From contig NZ_JACHMM010000001.1 of the NCBI RefSeq assembly GCF_014204975.1, forward strand, positions 1,302,001 to 1,366,000: 64,000 bases of DNA, given 5' to 3'. Position numbers and translations under genes: made by a program. The stretch comes from Jiangella mangrovi. GTDB taxonomy: Bacteria; Actinomycetota; Actinomycetes; Jiangellales; Jiangellaceae. Shown here one piece after another: positions 41,858 to 50,115 of the stretch (positions are counted from its first letter, which is position 1; every line of letters begins with the position of its first letter). A model generated the notes under the pieces. That model was not told the DNA's origin and did not search any database. It saw nothing but the letters and a program-made list of their open reading frames with translations.

Positions 41858-42373
41858 ATGGCGCTCGGAACCGACTACGGCGGTCAGGACTGCTCGCTGG
41901 CCAGGGCGCTGGAACTGGTCGGCGAGCGGTGGACCCCGCTCATCCTGCGCGACGCCTTCCTCGGCGTGCGCCGCTACCGCGACTTCCTCGACCACCTCGA
42001 CATCCCGCGCGCCGTCCTGGCGGCCCGGCTGCAGGCGCTGGTCGACGCCGGCGTGATGGCCAAGGAGCGCTACCAGGACGCCCCGCCGCGCGACGAGTAC
42101 GTGCTCACCGCCAAGGGCCGCGAGCTCTGGCCGGCGCTGCACCTGCTCGGCCAGTGGGGCGAGCGGCACCTCAGCGACGCCGGTCCGCGCCGCGTCTACA
42201 CGCACCTGCTCTGCGGGTCGCAGCTGGTCGCCGGCAGCTGCCCGGCCTGCGGCGCGATCCGCCTCGAGGACGTCGAGGTCCGGCCCGGCCCGGGCGCCGG
42301 AACGTCCCGCACCGACCCCGTCAGCGTCGCGCTGCGCGAACCGCACCGGCTGCTCGAGCCGCTGCGGGTCTGA
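41858..42373 (+). CDS. HxlR-family transcriptional regulator
   Basis: Winged-helix regulator of 171 residues. The HxlR core is 'CSLARALELVGERWTPLILRDAFLGVRRYRDFLDHLDIPRAVLAARLQALVDAGVMAKERYQDAPPRDEYVLTAKGRELWPALHLLGQWGERHL', with the leading Cys that senses oxidants or electrophiles in several members. The C-terminal extension ('HLLCGSQLVAGSCPACGAIRLEDVEVRPGPG') has a CPACG pair that could bind a metal or form a disulfide. TAGACT lies 6 nt before the ATG, so the mRNA is probably leaderless. It regulates the divergent MFS gene. Confidence 0.86.
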   Translation: MALGTDYGGQDCSLARALELVGERWTPLILRDAFLGVRRYRDFLDHLDIPRAVLAARLQALVDAGVMAKERYQDAPPRDEYVLTAKGRELWPALHLLGQWGERHLSDAGPRRVYTHLLCGSQLVAGSCPACGAIRLEDVEVRPGPGAGTSRTDPVSVALREPHRLLEPLRV

Positions 42374-43270
42374 TCACGGGGCCGGCGGCTCCGCCAGCAC
42401 GTCGATCAGCGCCTCGGCGTCACTCGCCTTGAGCCGACCGGCCGCCAGCGCCCGCCCCGCCGTGCGCCGAGCCAGCGCCACGTAGGTGCTCACCGCCTCG
42501 GGCATGGCCGCCGCGATCTCGGTGAGGTGGCTGCCGACGGTGCCCGCGTCACCCCGGGACACCGGCCCGGTCAGGGCGTCATCGCCCTGGCCCAGCCCGT
42601 TGTCGAGGGCGGCGGAGAGCAGCGGCGCCAGCACCTTGTCCGGCTCTTCGACGCCGGTGGCACGCAGCAGGTCCATGGCGTCGTTGACCAGCGTGACCAG
42701 GTGGTTCGCGCCGTGGGTCAGGGCGGCGTGGTAGAGCGCGCGGTGCTGCTCGGCGATGCGGATCGGCTCGGACCCCATCTCGACGACCAGCGCCTCGGCC
42801 ACCGGCCAGAGCGGCTCGGGCGCCGTCACCCCGAAGGTGGCGCCGGCGAGCCGCTGCAGGTCGACCGTGGTGCCGGTGAACGTCATGGCCGGGTGCAGGG
42901 CCAGCGGCAGCGCCCCGGCGTGCGTGGCGGGGTCGAGCACGCCCACGCCGTAGCGGCCGCTGGTGTGCACGACGAGCTGTCCGGGCCGGACGGTGTTCGT
43001 GGCGGCCAGCCCCTCGACCAGGGCGGGCAGCGCGTCGTCGGGGACGGCGAGCAGCACCAGCCCCGCGCGGGCGAACACCTGCGGCACGTCGACCAGCGGC
43101 ACATCGGGCAGCAGCGCGCCCGCGCGGGTGCGGCTGGTGAGCGAGACGCCATAGCCGGCGACCACGTGGTGCCCGGCGCGCGCCAGCGCCGCACCGAGCA
43201 CCGCGCCCACCCGCCCGGTGCCGACGACGCCGACATCGAGTCGCGCCGGCCGTTCCTCCGTCACGCGCAC
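42374..43270 (-). CDS. Rossmann-fold / DUF2520 domain protein
   Basis: Protein of about 298 residues with an N-terminal NAD(P)-binding part ('LDVGVVGTGRVGAVLGAALARAGHHVVAG') and a C-terminal DUF2520 domain ('LALHPAMTFTGTTVDLQRLAGATFGVTAPEPLWPVAEALVVEMGSEPIRIAEQHRALYHAALTHGANHLVTLVNDAMDLLR'). Reaction not established. In many actinobacteria it lies just upstream of panC in the pantothenate/NAD block; here about 4.6 kb of transporter genes separate them. The start may be GTG 43270 or GTG 43264. The stop abuts the end of hxlR. Confidence 0.88.
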   Translation of the reverse strand: MRVTEERPARLDVGVVGTGRVGAVLGAALARAGHHVVAGYGVSLTSRTRAGALLPDVPLVDVPQVFARAGLVLLAVPDDALPALVEGLAATNTVRPGQLVVHTSGRYGVGVLDPATHAGALPLALHPAMTFTGTTVDLQRLAGATFGVTAPEPLWPVAEALVVEMGSEPIRIAEQHRALYHAALTHGANHLVTLVNDAMDLLRATGVEEPDKVLAPLLSAALDNGLGQGDDALTGPVSRGDAGTVGSHLTEIAAAMPEAVSTYVALARRTAGRALAAGRLKASDAEALIDVLAEPPAP

Positions 43271-43291
43271 CAGGCTAGATCATCGGCCCGC

Positions 43292-45439
43292 TCAGTCGGC
43301 CGCGAGCGCCACCACGGGAGACGTGCGCGCGGCGCGGTGTCCGGGCGCGATCGAGGCGACCACACCGAGAACCGTCGCGACCGCCGCGCTGATCGCGAGC
43401 TGCTCCCACGGCACGACGAACTCGAGCTCCGCGACGCTGGTGACCGCGGCCCAGGCGAACAGCGCCCCGGCCGCCGACCCGACGACGGCCGCCACGGCGC
43501 CCATGAGCGCCGCCTCGACGCCGAGCATGACGCGGGTCTGGCGGCGGGTCAGGCCGAGCGCCCGCAGCAGCCCGATCTCGCGGGTCCGCTCGTGCACCGA
43601 GAGCGAGAGCGTGTTCGCGATCCCGATGAACGCGATGACCAGAGCCAGCGCCAGGATCGCCAGGATCACGTTCACGGCCTCGTTGAGGTCGCGCTCGAAG
43701 TCGGCGCGGCGCTGGGCGAAGCTCTGCACGGACAGCTCCGGGTGGTCGGCCGTGGCCGCGACGATGGCCGCCCGCGCGTCGTCGCCGTCGACGCCGTCGG
43801 CCGCGTTCACCGCCAGGACGTCGCCGCCGTCGATCACGACGGAGCCGATCTCGGGCAGCTCCTCGATGGCTCGCGCGACGGCGTCCGGGATCGGCTCGGA
43901 GGTCGCGGTGTGGACGGCGAAGTCGGCCGGAACCCGACCGTCGACGACGACGCTGACGCTGGACCGCGACGACTCCACGACGGTGAGGAACCCGGCCACC
44001 GTCGTGACCCCGATGAGCAGCGCCGCGGTCGTCGCGGCCACCCGGCGCGGGTTGCGGACGGCGTTCGCGGTGGCGAGCTCCGCCGTCGACCGCGAGCCGC
44101 CGCTCAGCCGCGCCGCGATCGCGCCCAGGACCCGCACCAGCGGCGGCACCACCTTCGAGCCGAGGATCAGCAGTCCGAGGAAGCAGACCGCCGCCCCGAA
44201 CACGACGATCACCAGCCCGATGCCACCGCCCGACGTCCCGGCCGCGGCACCGCCGGCCTGCAGCAGCGCGCCGGCCACCATCGCCAGCACGCCGAGGACC
44301 AGCCGGGCCCGCCCCGCGGTCCGGCCGTCGGCGCCGTCGGGCACGGCCTGCAGCGCGGCCAGCGGCGACACCCGGGTCGCCGACCGTGCGGGCAGCAGCG
44401 CCGACCCCACGGTCATCAGCACGCCGATCACCACCGACCACGCCACCGTCGTCCCCGTGATCGTCAGCACCAGCGAGGCGTCCAGCACCGACCCGACCGC
44501 CAGCGCGGTCAGAGCGCCCGCCGCGACCCCGGCGAGGCTGCCGGCCAGCCCGACGGCGGCCGACTCCGCCAGCACCCCGCGCAGCACCTGCCGCCGGGTC
44601 GCGCCGACGGTGCGCAGCAGCGCCAGCTCGCGGGTGCGCTGGGCGACGAGGATGCGGAACGTGTTGGCGATGACGAACGCGGCCACGATCAGCGACACCG
44701 CACCGAGCACGAGCAGCGGGATCCGCAGCGCCTCCCGCTGCGACGACCCGTCCACCAGCCGCTGCGCGAGCTGGTCGCCGGTCAGCACCTCGGCGCCGTC
44801 CGGGGCCGCGGCGGTCAGGGCCGCGACGACCGCACCGGCGTCGGCGCCGCCGGCCAGCCGCAGGTCCACCCGCGTCGCTCCGGCCGGGTCGGCGAAGCGC
44901 CGCACCACGTCCCAGCCGGCCACGATCTCGGGGTCGTCGCCGGCATCGGACGTCGGCTCGGCCAGCGCGGCGATGGGCAGCGCCACCAGCTCGGCCGAGC
45001 CCTCGGCGGCGACGGTGATCTCGTCGCCCACGCCCAGCCCGAGCCGCTCGGCCGACCGCCGGTCCAGCTGGACCCCGTCGCCGTCGACCGCCGAGTCCAG
45101 CGGGGGCGCCAGTACCCGGGCGTAGCCGAACGGGTCGATCCGGCCGTCGGCGTCGACGGTGTGCACCGTCGCCTCCCGCCGGGGCGCGGCCGCCGTCACC
45201 CCGTCGACGGCACCGATGGCCGCGACCTCGTTCTGCGGCAGCGCCCCGTCCGACGGCGCCAGCACCGCGAGGTCGACCCCGTCGGCGCCGGCGGCCAGCT
45301 CACGCCGGGACCCCGCGTCCAGCGAGTCGGTGAGGATCAGCGTCGCGGCGGTGAACCCCACCGACAACACGACGACCAGGCCGGTCAGGACCAGCCGGAG
45401 CAGGTGGGCGCGCAGCCCCGCCAGCACCACGGACCGCAT
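43292..45439 (-). CDS. FtsX-family ABC transporter permease (MacB/LolC type)
   Basis: Permease of 715 residues with an N-terminal TM helix ('LRLVLTGLVVVLSVGFTAATLIL') and a large extracytoplasmic domain (about 35-260). It then has a first FtsX core ('LIVAAFVIANTFRILVAQRTRELALLRTVGATRRQVLRGVLAESAAVGLAGSLAGVAAG') and a second at the C-terminus ('LVIAFIGIANTLSLSVHERTREIGLLRALGLTRRQTRVMLGVEAALMG'). The two FtsX cores are typical of actinobacterial ABC permeases that act mechanically on envelope substrates. Substrate unknown. It lies 3 bp downstream of the ATPase gene, so the two form a complete ABC system. Confidence 0.88.
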   Translation of the reverse strand: MRSVVLAGLRAHLLRLVLTGLVVVLSVGFTAATLILTDSLDAGSRRELAAGADGVDLAVLAPSDGALPQNEVAAIGAVDGVTAAAPRREATVHTVDADGRIDPFGYARVLAPPLDSAVDGDGVQLDRRSAERLGLGVGDEITVAAEGSAELVALPIAALAEPTSDAGDDPEIVAGWDVVRRFADPAGATRVDLRLAGGADAGAVVAALTAAAPDGAEVLTGDQLAQRLVDGSSQREALRIPLLVLGAVSLIVAAFVIANTFRILVAQRTRELALLRTVGATRRQVLRGVLAESAAVGLAGSLAGVAAGALTALAVGSVLDASLVLTITGTTVAWSVVIGVLMTVGSALLPARSATRVSPLAALQAVPDGADGRTAGRARLVLGVLAMVAGALLQAGGAAAGTSGGGIGLVIVVFGAAVCFLGLLILGSKVVPPLVRVLGAIAARLSGGSRSTAELATANAVRNPRRVAATTAALLIGVTTVAGFLTVVESSRSSVSVVVDGRVPADFAVHTATSEPIPDAVARAIEELPEIGSVVIDGGDVLAVNAADGVDGDDARAAIVAATADHPELSVQSFAQRRADFERDLNEAVNVILAILALALVIAFIGIANTLSLSVHERTREIGLLRALGLTRRQTRVMLGVEAALMGAVAAVVGSAAGALFAWAAVTSVAELEFVVPWEQLAISAAVATVLGVVASIAPGHRAARTSPVVALAAD

Positions 45440-45442
45440 CGC

Positions 45443-46210
45443 TCAGCCTCCCAGCCGGCGCAGGCCGTCGATGACGGCGTCGGGCGTGGGCCGGGCGATC
45501 TCGCCCGCGACGTGGCCGTCGGCGAGCATGACGACCCGGTCCGCCGACGAGGCCGCGACCGGGTCGTGCGTCACCATGACGACGGTCCGGCCCAGCTCGC
45601 GCACGCTGGTGCGCAGGATCGCCAGCACCTCGCCGCCGGAGCGCGAGTCCAGGTTGCCGGTCGGCTCGTCGGCGAAGATCACCTCGGGCCGGTTGATCAG
45701 GGCACGGGCGACGGCGACCCGCTGCTGCTGGCCGCCGGAGAGCTCGCTCGGCCGGTGCCGCAGGCGGTCGCCGATGCCCAGCACGTCGACGATCTCGGCG
45801 AACCAGCGCCGGTCCGGGCGCCTGCCGGCCAGCTTCAGCGGCAGCAGCACGTTCGCCTCCGCGTCGAGCGTCGGCAGCAGGTTGAACGCCTGGAAGACGA
45901 AGCCGAGGCGCTCGCGGCGCAGCAGCGTCAGCTGGGTGTCCGACAGCGCCGTGAGGTCGGTGTCGCCCAGCAGCACGCGGCCCGACGTCGCCGTGTCCAG
46001 GCCGGCGAGGCAGTGCACGAGCGTCGACTTGCCGGACCCGGACGGGCCCATGATCGCGGTGAACCGGCCGGCCGCGAACGCGACGTCGACGGCGTCGAGG
46101 GCACGGACGGCGGTGTCGCCGCTGCCGTGCAGCTTGGTCAGGCCGACGGCACGGACCGCCGGCGCGAGAACGGCGCTCGAGGCGCCGGGGAAGTCGGTCT
46201 GAAGGCTCAC
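45443..46210 (-). CDS. ABC transporter ATPase, MacB/LolD family
   Basis: ATPase of 255 residues that drives the adjacent FtsX permease. Walker A 'IMGPSGSGKSTLVHCLAGLDTATSGRVLLG', Q-loop region 'LGFVFQAFNLLPTLDAEANVLLPLKLAG', signature 'ELSGGQQQRVAVARALINRPEVIFADEPTGNLD' and H-loop 'VVMVTHDP' are canonical for LolD/MacB type. Start is GTG 46210. It is divergent from the adenosine-deaminase-like gene by about 100 bp. Confidence 0.92.
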   Translation of the reverse strand: MSLQTDFPGASSAVLAPAVRAVGLTKLHGSGDTAVRALDAVDVAFAAGRFTAIMGPSGSGKSTLVHCLAGLDTATSGRVLLGDTDLTALSDTQLTLLRRERLGFVFQAFNLLPTLDAEANVLLPLKLAGRRPDRRWFAEIVDVLGIGDRLRHRPSELSGGQQQRVAVARALINRPEVIFADEPTGNLDSRSGGEVLAILRTSVRELGRTVVMVTHDPVAASSADRVVMLADGHVAGEIARPTPDAVIDGLRRLGG

Positions 46211-46313
46211 GGTCCCAGCCTCGCGAGAACCGGGCCGCAAAAGCGTCGGACCTCGGAGTGGATCAGGCGTACGACCAAGGTCGGACGCCGCAGGGCCGCT
46301 AGGGTCGGTGCTC

Positions 46314-47294
46314 GTGCCGCCCCGCCCGCTCGCGACGCTGCCGAAGGCGCAGTCGCACCTGCATCTCACCGGCGCGATGCGTCCGGCCACGCTGGACGAG
46401 CTGGCCGCCCGGCACGGCGTGGCGGTGCCGCCGCTGGCCGGGCTCGCCGGCGGGCCGCACGAGTGGGCGGTCTTCCAGGGCCGCTACGACGCCGCCCGGG
46501 CCGCCATCCGCACGGCCGAGGATGTCGCCCGCGTGGTCCGCGAGGCCGCCGAGGACGACGCCGCCGACGGCTGCGGCTGGTCGGAGCTGCAGGTCGACCC
46601 GACGTCGTACGCGCCGGTGCTCGGCGGGCTGGAGGCGGCGGTCGAGGCGGTGCTGACGGCGGCCGCCGCCGCGCCGCTGCCCATGGGTGTGGTCGTGGCG
46701 TCGAGTTGGGCCCGGTCCGGTGAGCACGCGACGACGCTGGCCCGGCTGGCCGCGCGCTACGCCGGCGACGGCGTGGCCGGCTTCGGGCTCTCCAACGACG
46801 TGCGGCGGGGACGGGCCGAGGACTTCGCGCCCGCGTTCCGGGTCGCCGCCGACGCCGGCCTGCTGCGCGTCCCGCACGGCGGCTTCTTCACCGGCGCGGC
46901 GCACGTGCGGGCCTGCGTGGAGCTGCTGGGCGCGACCCGGGTCGGGCACGGCACGGCAGCCGCCACCGACCCCGTCGTGCTGGAGCTGCTGGCCGAACGG
47001 GGCGTGGCGCTGGAGATCTGCCCCACCTCGTATCCGCCGTTCGGGGTGCACCGGCTCGACGAGATCCCGGTGCGGACGGCGCTCGAGGCCGGTGTGGCGG
47101 TGGCGATCGGCAGCGACGACCCGCTGCTGTTCGCCGTCGGGCTGGGCGGCCAGTACGCGATCTGCCGGCACACCCTCGGGCTGACCGACGAGGAGCTGGC
47201 CGCGCTCGCCCGCGGCTCGATCACGTCGTCGGCCGCACCGCCTCCGCTGCGCGCGCGGCTCCTGGCCGGCGTCGACGCCTGGCTCAGCGGCTAG
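46314..47294 (+). CDS. Adenosine deaminase-like protein with altered catalytic motif
   Basis: TIM-barrel protein of 326 residues from GTG 46314 of the ADA/AMP deaminase family. The metal site is preserved: 'KAQSHLHLTGAMRPATLDELA' (HxH), 'LLRVPHGG' (H188), 'RVGHGTAAATDPVVLELLAERGVALEICPTSYPPFGV' (RxGHG) and 'VAIGSDDPLLF' (SDDP Asp). But the proton-donating Glu that should follow HGG is Phe (F191, 'HGGFFTG'). The enzyme may therefore be inactive, use another acid, or act on another substrate. The start is placed after TAGGGT (46300-46305), a -10 followed by 8 bp, implying a leaderless mRNA. An alternative GTG is at 46308. The 3' end overlaps lacI-type gene by 11 bp. Confidence 0.82.
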   Translation: MPPRPLATLPKAQSHLHLTGAMRPATLDELAARHGVAVPPLAGLAGGPHEWAVFQGRYDAARAAIRTAEDVARVVREAAEDDAADGCGWSELQVDPTSYAPVLGGLEAAVEAVLTAAAAAPLPMGVVVASSWARSGEHATTLARLAARYAGDGVAGFGLSNDVRRGRAEDFAPAFRVAADAGLLRVPHGGFFTGAAHVRACVELLGATRVGHGTAAATDPVVLELLAERGVALEICPTSYPPFGVHRLDEIPVRTALEAGVAVAIGSDDPLLFAVGLGGQYAICRHTLGLTDEELAALARGSITSSAAPPPLRARLLAGVDAWLSG

Positions 47295-48339
47295 GCGGAG
47301 CCGACGTCGTCCCCACCCGCAGCCGCACCGGCAGGTGCACGTCGGCCGGGCGCTCCCCCGCGAGCAGCTCGGTGACCATGCGCCCGGTGACCCGGCCCTT
47401 CTCGGTGATGGGCTGCACCACGGTGGTCAGCGTCCGCGCACCCAGCCACGGGGTGTCGATGCCGTCGAAGCCGACGACGGTGAGGTCCTCGGGGACGCGC
47501 AGGCCCAGCGCCTCGGCGGCCCGGATGACACCGACGGCGAGCAGGTCGCTCTGAGCGACGATGGCCGTCGGGCGGTCCGGGCCGGACAGCAGCAGCCGGG
47601 CGGCCAGCTCGCCCTCCTCGATGACGTTGCTGGGCGCCTCGGCCACCGGGACCGGACCGAAGACGTCCTCGGTGCCGCTGAGCCGGGCCCGGCAGTCGAC
47701 GAAGCCGATGTCGGCGCGGCGTGCGTCGTCGACCAGCCCGCGCCCGCCGTCGAGGCGCAGCGGCAGCGCGACGACGGCGACCCGGTGGTGGCCGAGCGAC
47801 GCGACGTGCCGGGCCAGCTCGGCGGCGCCTCCGTAGTCGTCGATGTCGACCAGCGTGACGTCTGGGCGGTCCGGCCCGTCGACGGCGACCACCGGCACGC
47901 CCCGGCGGAGGAACAGGTCGAGCAGGGGGTCGTCGTCGCGGCCGCAGGTGGCGAAGACGACGGCGTCGACCGGCATCCGGCCGACCTGCTCGGTGGTCGG
48001 GCTGCCGTGCTGGGCGTCGCCCGAGAGCAGCAGCAGGCCGGTGCCCGACGGGCTGAGCGCCTCGGCGATGCCGTCGAGCAGCGCGACGGCGACGGGGTCG
48101 CGGAACGCGTAGAGCAGCCGCTCGCCGATGACGGCGCCGACGATGCCGGACCGGCCGCGGCGCAGCGACCGGGCCAGCGGGTCGGGCCCGGCGTACCCGA
48201 GCTCCTGGGCGGCGGCCAGCACTCGCTCGCGGGTGGCCTCGGCCACCGGCCCGGAGCCGCTGAACGCCAGGGACGCCGTGGACGGCGACACCCCGGCCCG
48301 CGCGGCCACAGCCGCCAGCGTCGCCCGATGCTCGCCCAC
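47284..48339 (-). CDS. LacI-family transcriptional regulator
   Basis: Sugar-type repressor of 351 residues. The HTH is at the N-terminus ('RATLAAVAARAGVSPSTASLAFSGSGPVAEATRERVLAAAQELGYAGPDPLARSLRRG'), followed by the periplasmic-binding-protein-like effector domain ('GIVGAVIGERLLYAFRDPVAVALLDGIAEAL', 'PTAIVAQSDLLAVGVIRAAEALGLRVPEDLTVVGFDGIDTPWLGARTLTTVVQPITEKGRV'). It is divergent from an MFS transporter, with tandem palindromes between. The likely role is to repress that transporter and itself until a small ligand binds. Confidence 0.88.
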   Translation of the reverse strand: MGEHRATLAAVAARAGVSPSTASLAFSGSGPVAEATRERVLAAAQELGYAGPDPLARSLRRGRSGIVGAVIGERLLYAFRDPVAVALLDGIAEALSPSGTGLLLLSGDAQHGSPTTEQVGRMPVDAVVFATCGRDDDPLLDLFLRRGVPVVAVDGPDRPDVTLVDIDDYGGAAELARHVASLGHHRVAVVALPLRLDGGRGLVDDARRADIGFVDCRARLSGTEDVFGPVPVAEAPSNVIEEGELAARLLLSGPDRPTAIVAQSDLLAVGVIRAAEALGLRVPEDLTVVGFDGIDTPWLGARTLTTVVQPITEKGRVTGRMVTELLAGERPADVHLPVRLRVGTTSAPPSR

Positions 48340-48394
48340 GTCACGCCCCTCGTCGATATCGCACTTGCGTCCGTTCTCCGGTCGTAGCAGAATA

Positions 48395-48422
48395 TCGAAT
48401 CGATTCGATCGAATCGATTCGA
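48395..48422. promoter_or_regulatory. Tandem LacI operator (two adjoining palindromes)
   Basis: TCGAATCGATTCGA, a perfect 14-bp palindrome, occurs twice in direct succession (48395-48408 and 48409-48422), forming a 28-bp palindrome overall. It lies between the divergent lacI-type and MFS genes. Confidence 0.8.
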
Positions 48423-48463
48423 CCGCTCAGATCGTGACACTTTCCTAGCACCCGAGGAACCCC

Positions 48464-49687
48464 GTGAGCCACTCCGCACCGGTCCAGTCGCCCGACCTCG
48501 CCCGGGTCGTTCGCGCGCGCAACGCCGTCGCCACGGTGTTCGCGCTGAACGGGCTGGCCGTCGCGAGCTGGATGGCGCGGATCCCCGAGGTCCGCGACCT
48601 GCTCGGCCTGACCCCCAGCGAGATCGGCCGCGTGCTGCTGGCCCTCGCGGCCGGCTCGCTCATCGCGCTGCCGACGTCGGGCCTGGTGGTGAGCAGGCTC
48701 GGGGCGGCCCGGACGGTGGCCGGCGGCTCGGTGCTCGTCGCCGTCGGGCTCGCGCTCGCGGGCCTGGGCAGCGACACGCTCTCCGTCGTGGCCGTCGCCG
48801 CCCTCGGCCTGGCGTTCGTCGGCTACGGGTCCGGGTCGTGGGACGTCGCCATGAACGTCGAGGGCGCGGCGGTCGAGCGGCTGCTCGGTCGCACGATCAT
48901 GCCGCGCTTTCACGCGGCGTTCAGCCTCGGCACCGTGGCCGGCGCGGGCATCGGCGCCGGCGCCACGGCGGCCGGCGTCCCGGTGGTCGTCCACCTCGGG
49001 GTCATCAGCGTCGTCGCGGTCGTCGTCACCATCACGGCCACCCGCAGCTTCCTGCCGCGCACCGTCGAGGTCGGCGACGACGGCGAGCCCGCGCAGCGCA
49101 TCTCGGTCTGGACCGCCTGGCGCGAGCCGCGCACGCTGATCATCGGCCTCATGGTCATGTGCGCCGCGCTCATCGAGGGCATCGCCAACGACTGGCTGGC
49201 GCTCGGCCTGGTCGACGGCTACGAGGTCGGCAACGCCACCGGCGCCGTCGGCTTCGCGATCTTCCTGGCCGCCATGACCGCCGGGCGGACCGCCGGCACG
49301 CAGCTGGTCGACCGGTTCGGCCGGCTCCCGGTGCTGCGCACCAGCGCCGTCCTTGCCGCGGCGGGCGTGCTGCTGGTGGTGTTCGGCGGGTCGCTGGCGG
49401 TCGCACTGGTGGGCACCGTCATCTGGGGCCTCGGCGCGGCGCTGGGCTTCCCGCTCGGCATGAGCGCCGCCTCCGACGACCCACGCCGGGCCGCCGCCCG
49501 GGTCAGCGTGGTCGCCTCCATCGGCTACACCGCGTTCCTCGCCGGCCCGCCCATCCTCGGCTACCTCGGCGACCACGAGGGCGTCCTCAACGCCCTGCTC
49601 GTCGTCGCCGCGGCCGCCGTCGTGCTCGGCCTGGTCTCGCCCGCGGCCCGCGAGCAGAAGCCGGCCGAGACCTCCGTCACGCGATGA
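48464..49687 (+). CDS. MFS transporter, LacI-regulated
   Basis: 12-TM transporter of 407 residues. Seen: 'RNAVATVFALNGLAVASWMARIPEVRDLLGLTPSEIGRVLLALAAGSLIALPTSGLVVSRLGAARTV', 'GSGSWDVAMNVEGAAVERLLGRTIMPRFHAAFSLGTVAGAGIGA' and 'LVDRFGRLPVLRTSAVLAAAGVLLVVFG'. This group (with 'DVAMN' in helix 4) is found beside LacI or GntR regulators and is often linked to sugar or nucleoside-type compounds; the substrate is unknown. GTG 48464 has GAGG 5 nt upstream. The 3' end overlaps the VOC gene by 11 bp. Confidence 0.86.
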   Translation: MSHSAPVQSPDLARVVRARNAVATVFALNGLAVASWMARIPEVRDLLGLTPSEIGRVLLALAAGSLIALPTSGLVVSRLGAARTVAGGSVLVAVGLALAGLGSDTLSVVAVAALGLAFVGYGSGSWDVAMNVEGAAVERLLGRTIMPRFHAAFSLGTVAGAGIGAGATAAGVPVVVHLGVISVVAVVVTITATRSFLPRTVEVGDDGEPAQRISVWTAWREPRTLIIGLMVMCAALIEGIANDWLALGLVDGYEVGNATGAVGFAIFLAAMTAGRTAGTQLVDRFGRLPVLRTSAVLAAAGVLLVVFGGSLAVALVGTVIWGLGAALGFPLGMSAASDDPRRAAARVSVVASIGYTAFLAGPPILGYLGDHEGVLNALLVVAAAAVVLGLVSPAAREQKPAETSVTR

Positions 49688-50084
49688 AGTCGGCGGCCGT
49701 CATGCCCGCGGGGTGGCCGGGCGGCCACTGCACCAGCTCGATCCGGTAGCCGTCGGGGTCGGTCAGCCAGGACGTCCACATGCCCTCGCCGTGGTCGTGC
49801 GGCGGCTCGGCCGCAATGCCCCGGGCCGCGAGGTCCGCGACCGTCGCGGCCAGGTCGTCGGTCTGCACGACGAGGTGGTTGACGGCGCCGGTGTCGGTGA
49901 CCGGGCGATCCGGGTCGTGGACGAGCTCGAGGCTGATGAACGGGTCGCCGGGCAGCTGGAGCATGGTGAGGCTGCCGAACCCGGTCTCCGGCACCCGGCC
50001 GGCCACCGTGTAGCCGACGGCGGTGTAGAAGGCGAGCGAACGGTCCAGGTCGGTGACCCGCAGGCCGAGGTGGAGCATGCGCAT
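49677..50084 (-). CDS. VOC-family (glyoxalase-like) metalloprotein
   Basis: Protein of 135 residues with the vicinal oxygen chelate fold: 'LHLGLRVTDLDRSLAFYTAVGYTVAGRVPE', 'TMLQLPGDPFISLELVH' (Glu ligand), 'VNHLVVQTDDLAATVADLAARGIAAEPP', 'SWLTDPDGYRIELVQWPPGHP' (terminal Glu ligand). These match lactoylglutathione lyase-like proteins; the metal residues His, Glu, His, Glu are present. The substrate is not evident. Start is ATG 50084. Confidence 0.85.
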   Translation of the reverse strand: MRMLHLGLRVTDLDRSLAFYTAVGYTVAGRVPETGFGSLTMLQLPGDPFISLELVHDPDRPVTDTGAVNHLVVQTDDLAATVADLAARGIAAEPPHDHGEGMWTSWLTDPDGYRIELVQWPPGHPAGMTAADFIA

Positions 50085-50115
50085 GCCCGGCAGGCTAGCG
50101 GCCGGCGGCACCGGC

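Noticed and set aside
42527-46723. A 1398-codon plus-strand open frame across the DUF2520 and ABC genes
   Set aside because: It crosses several well-supported minus-strand genes and encodes repetitive Arg/Gly/Gln-rich sequence.
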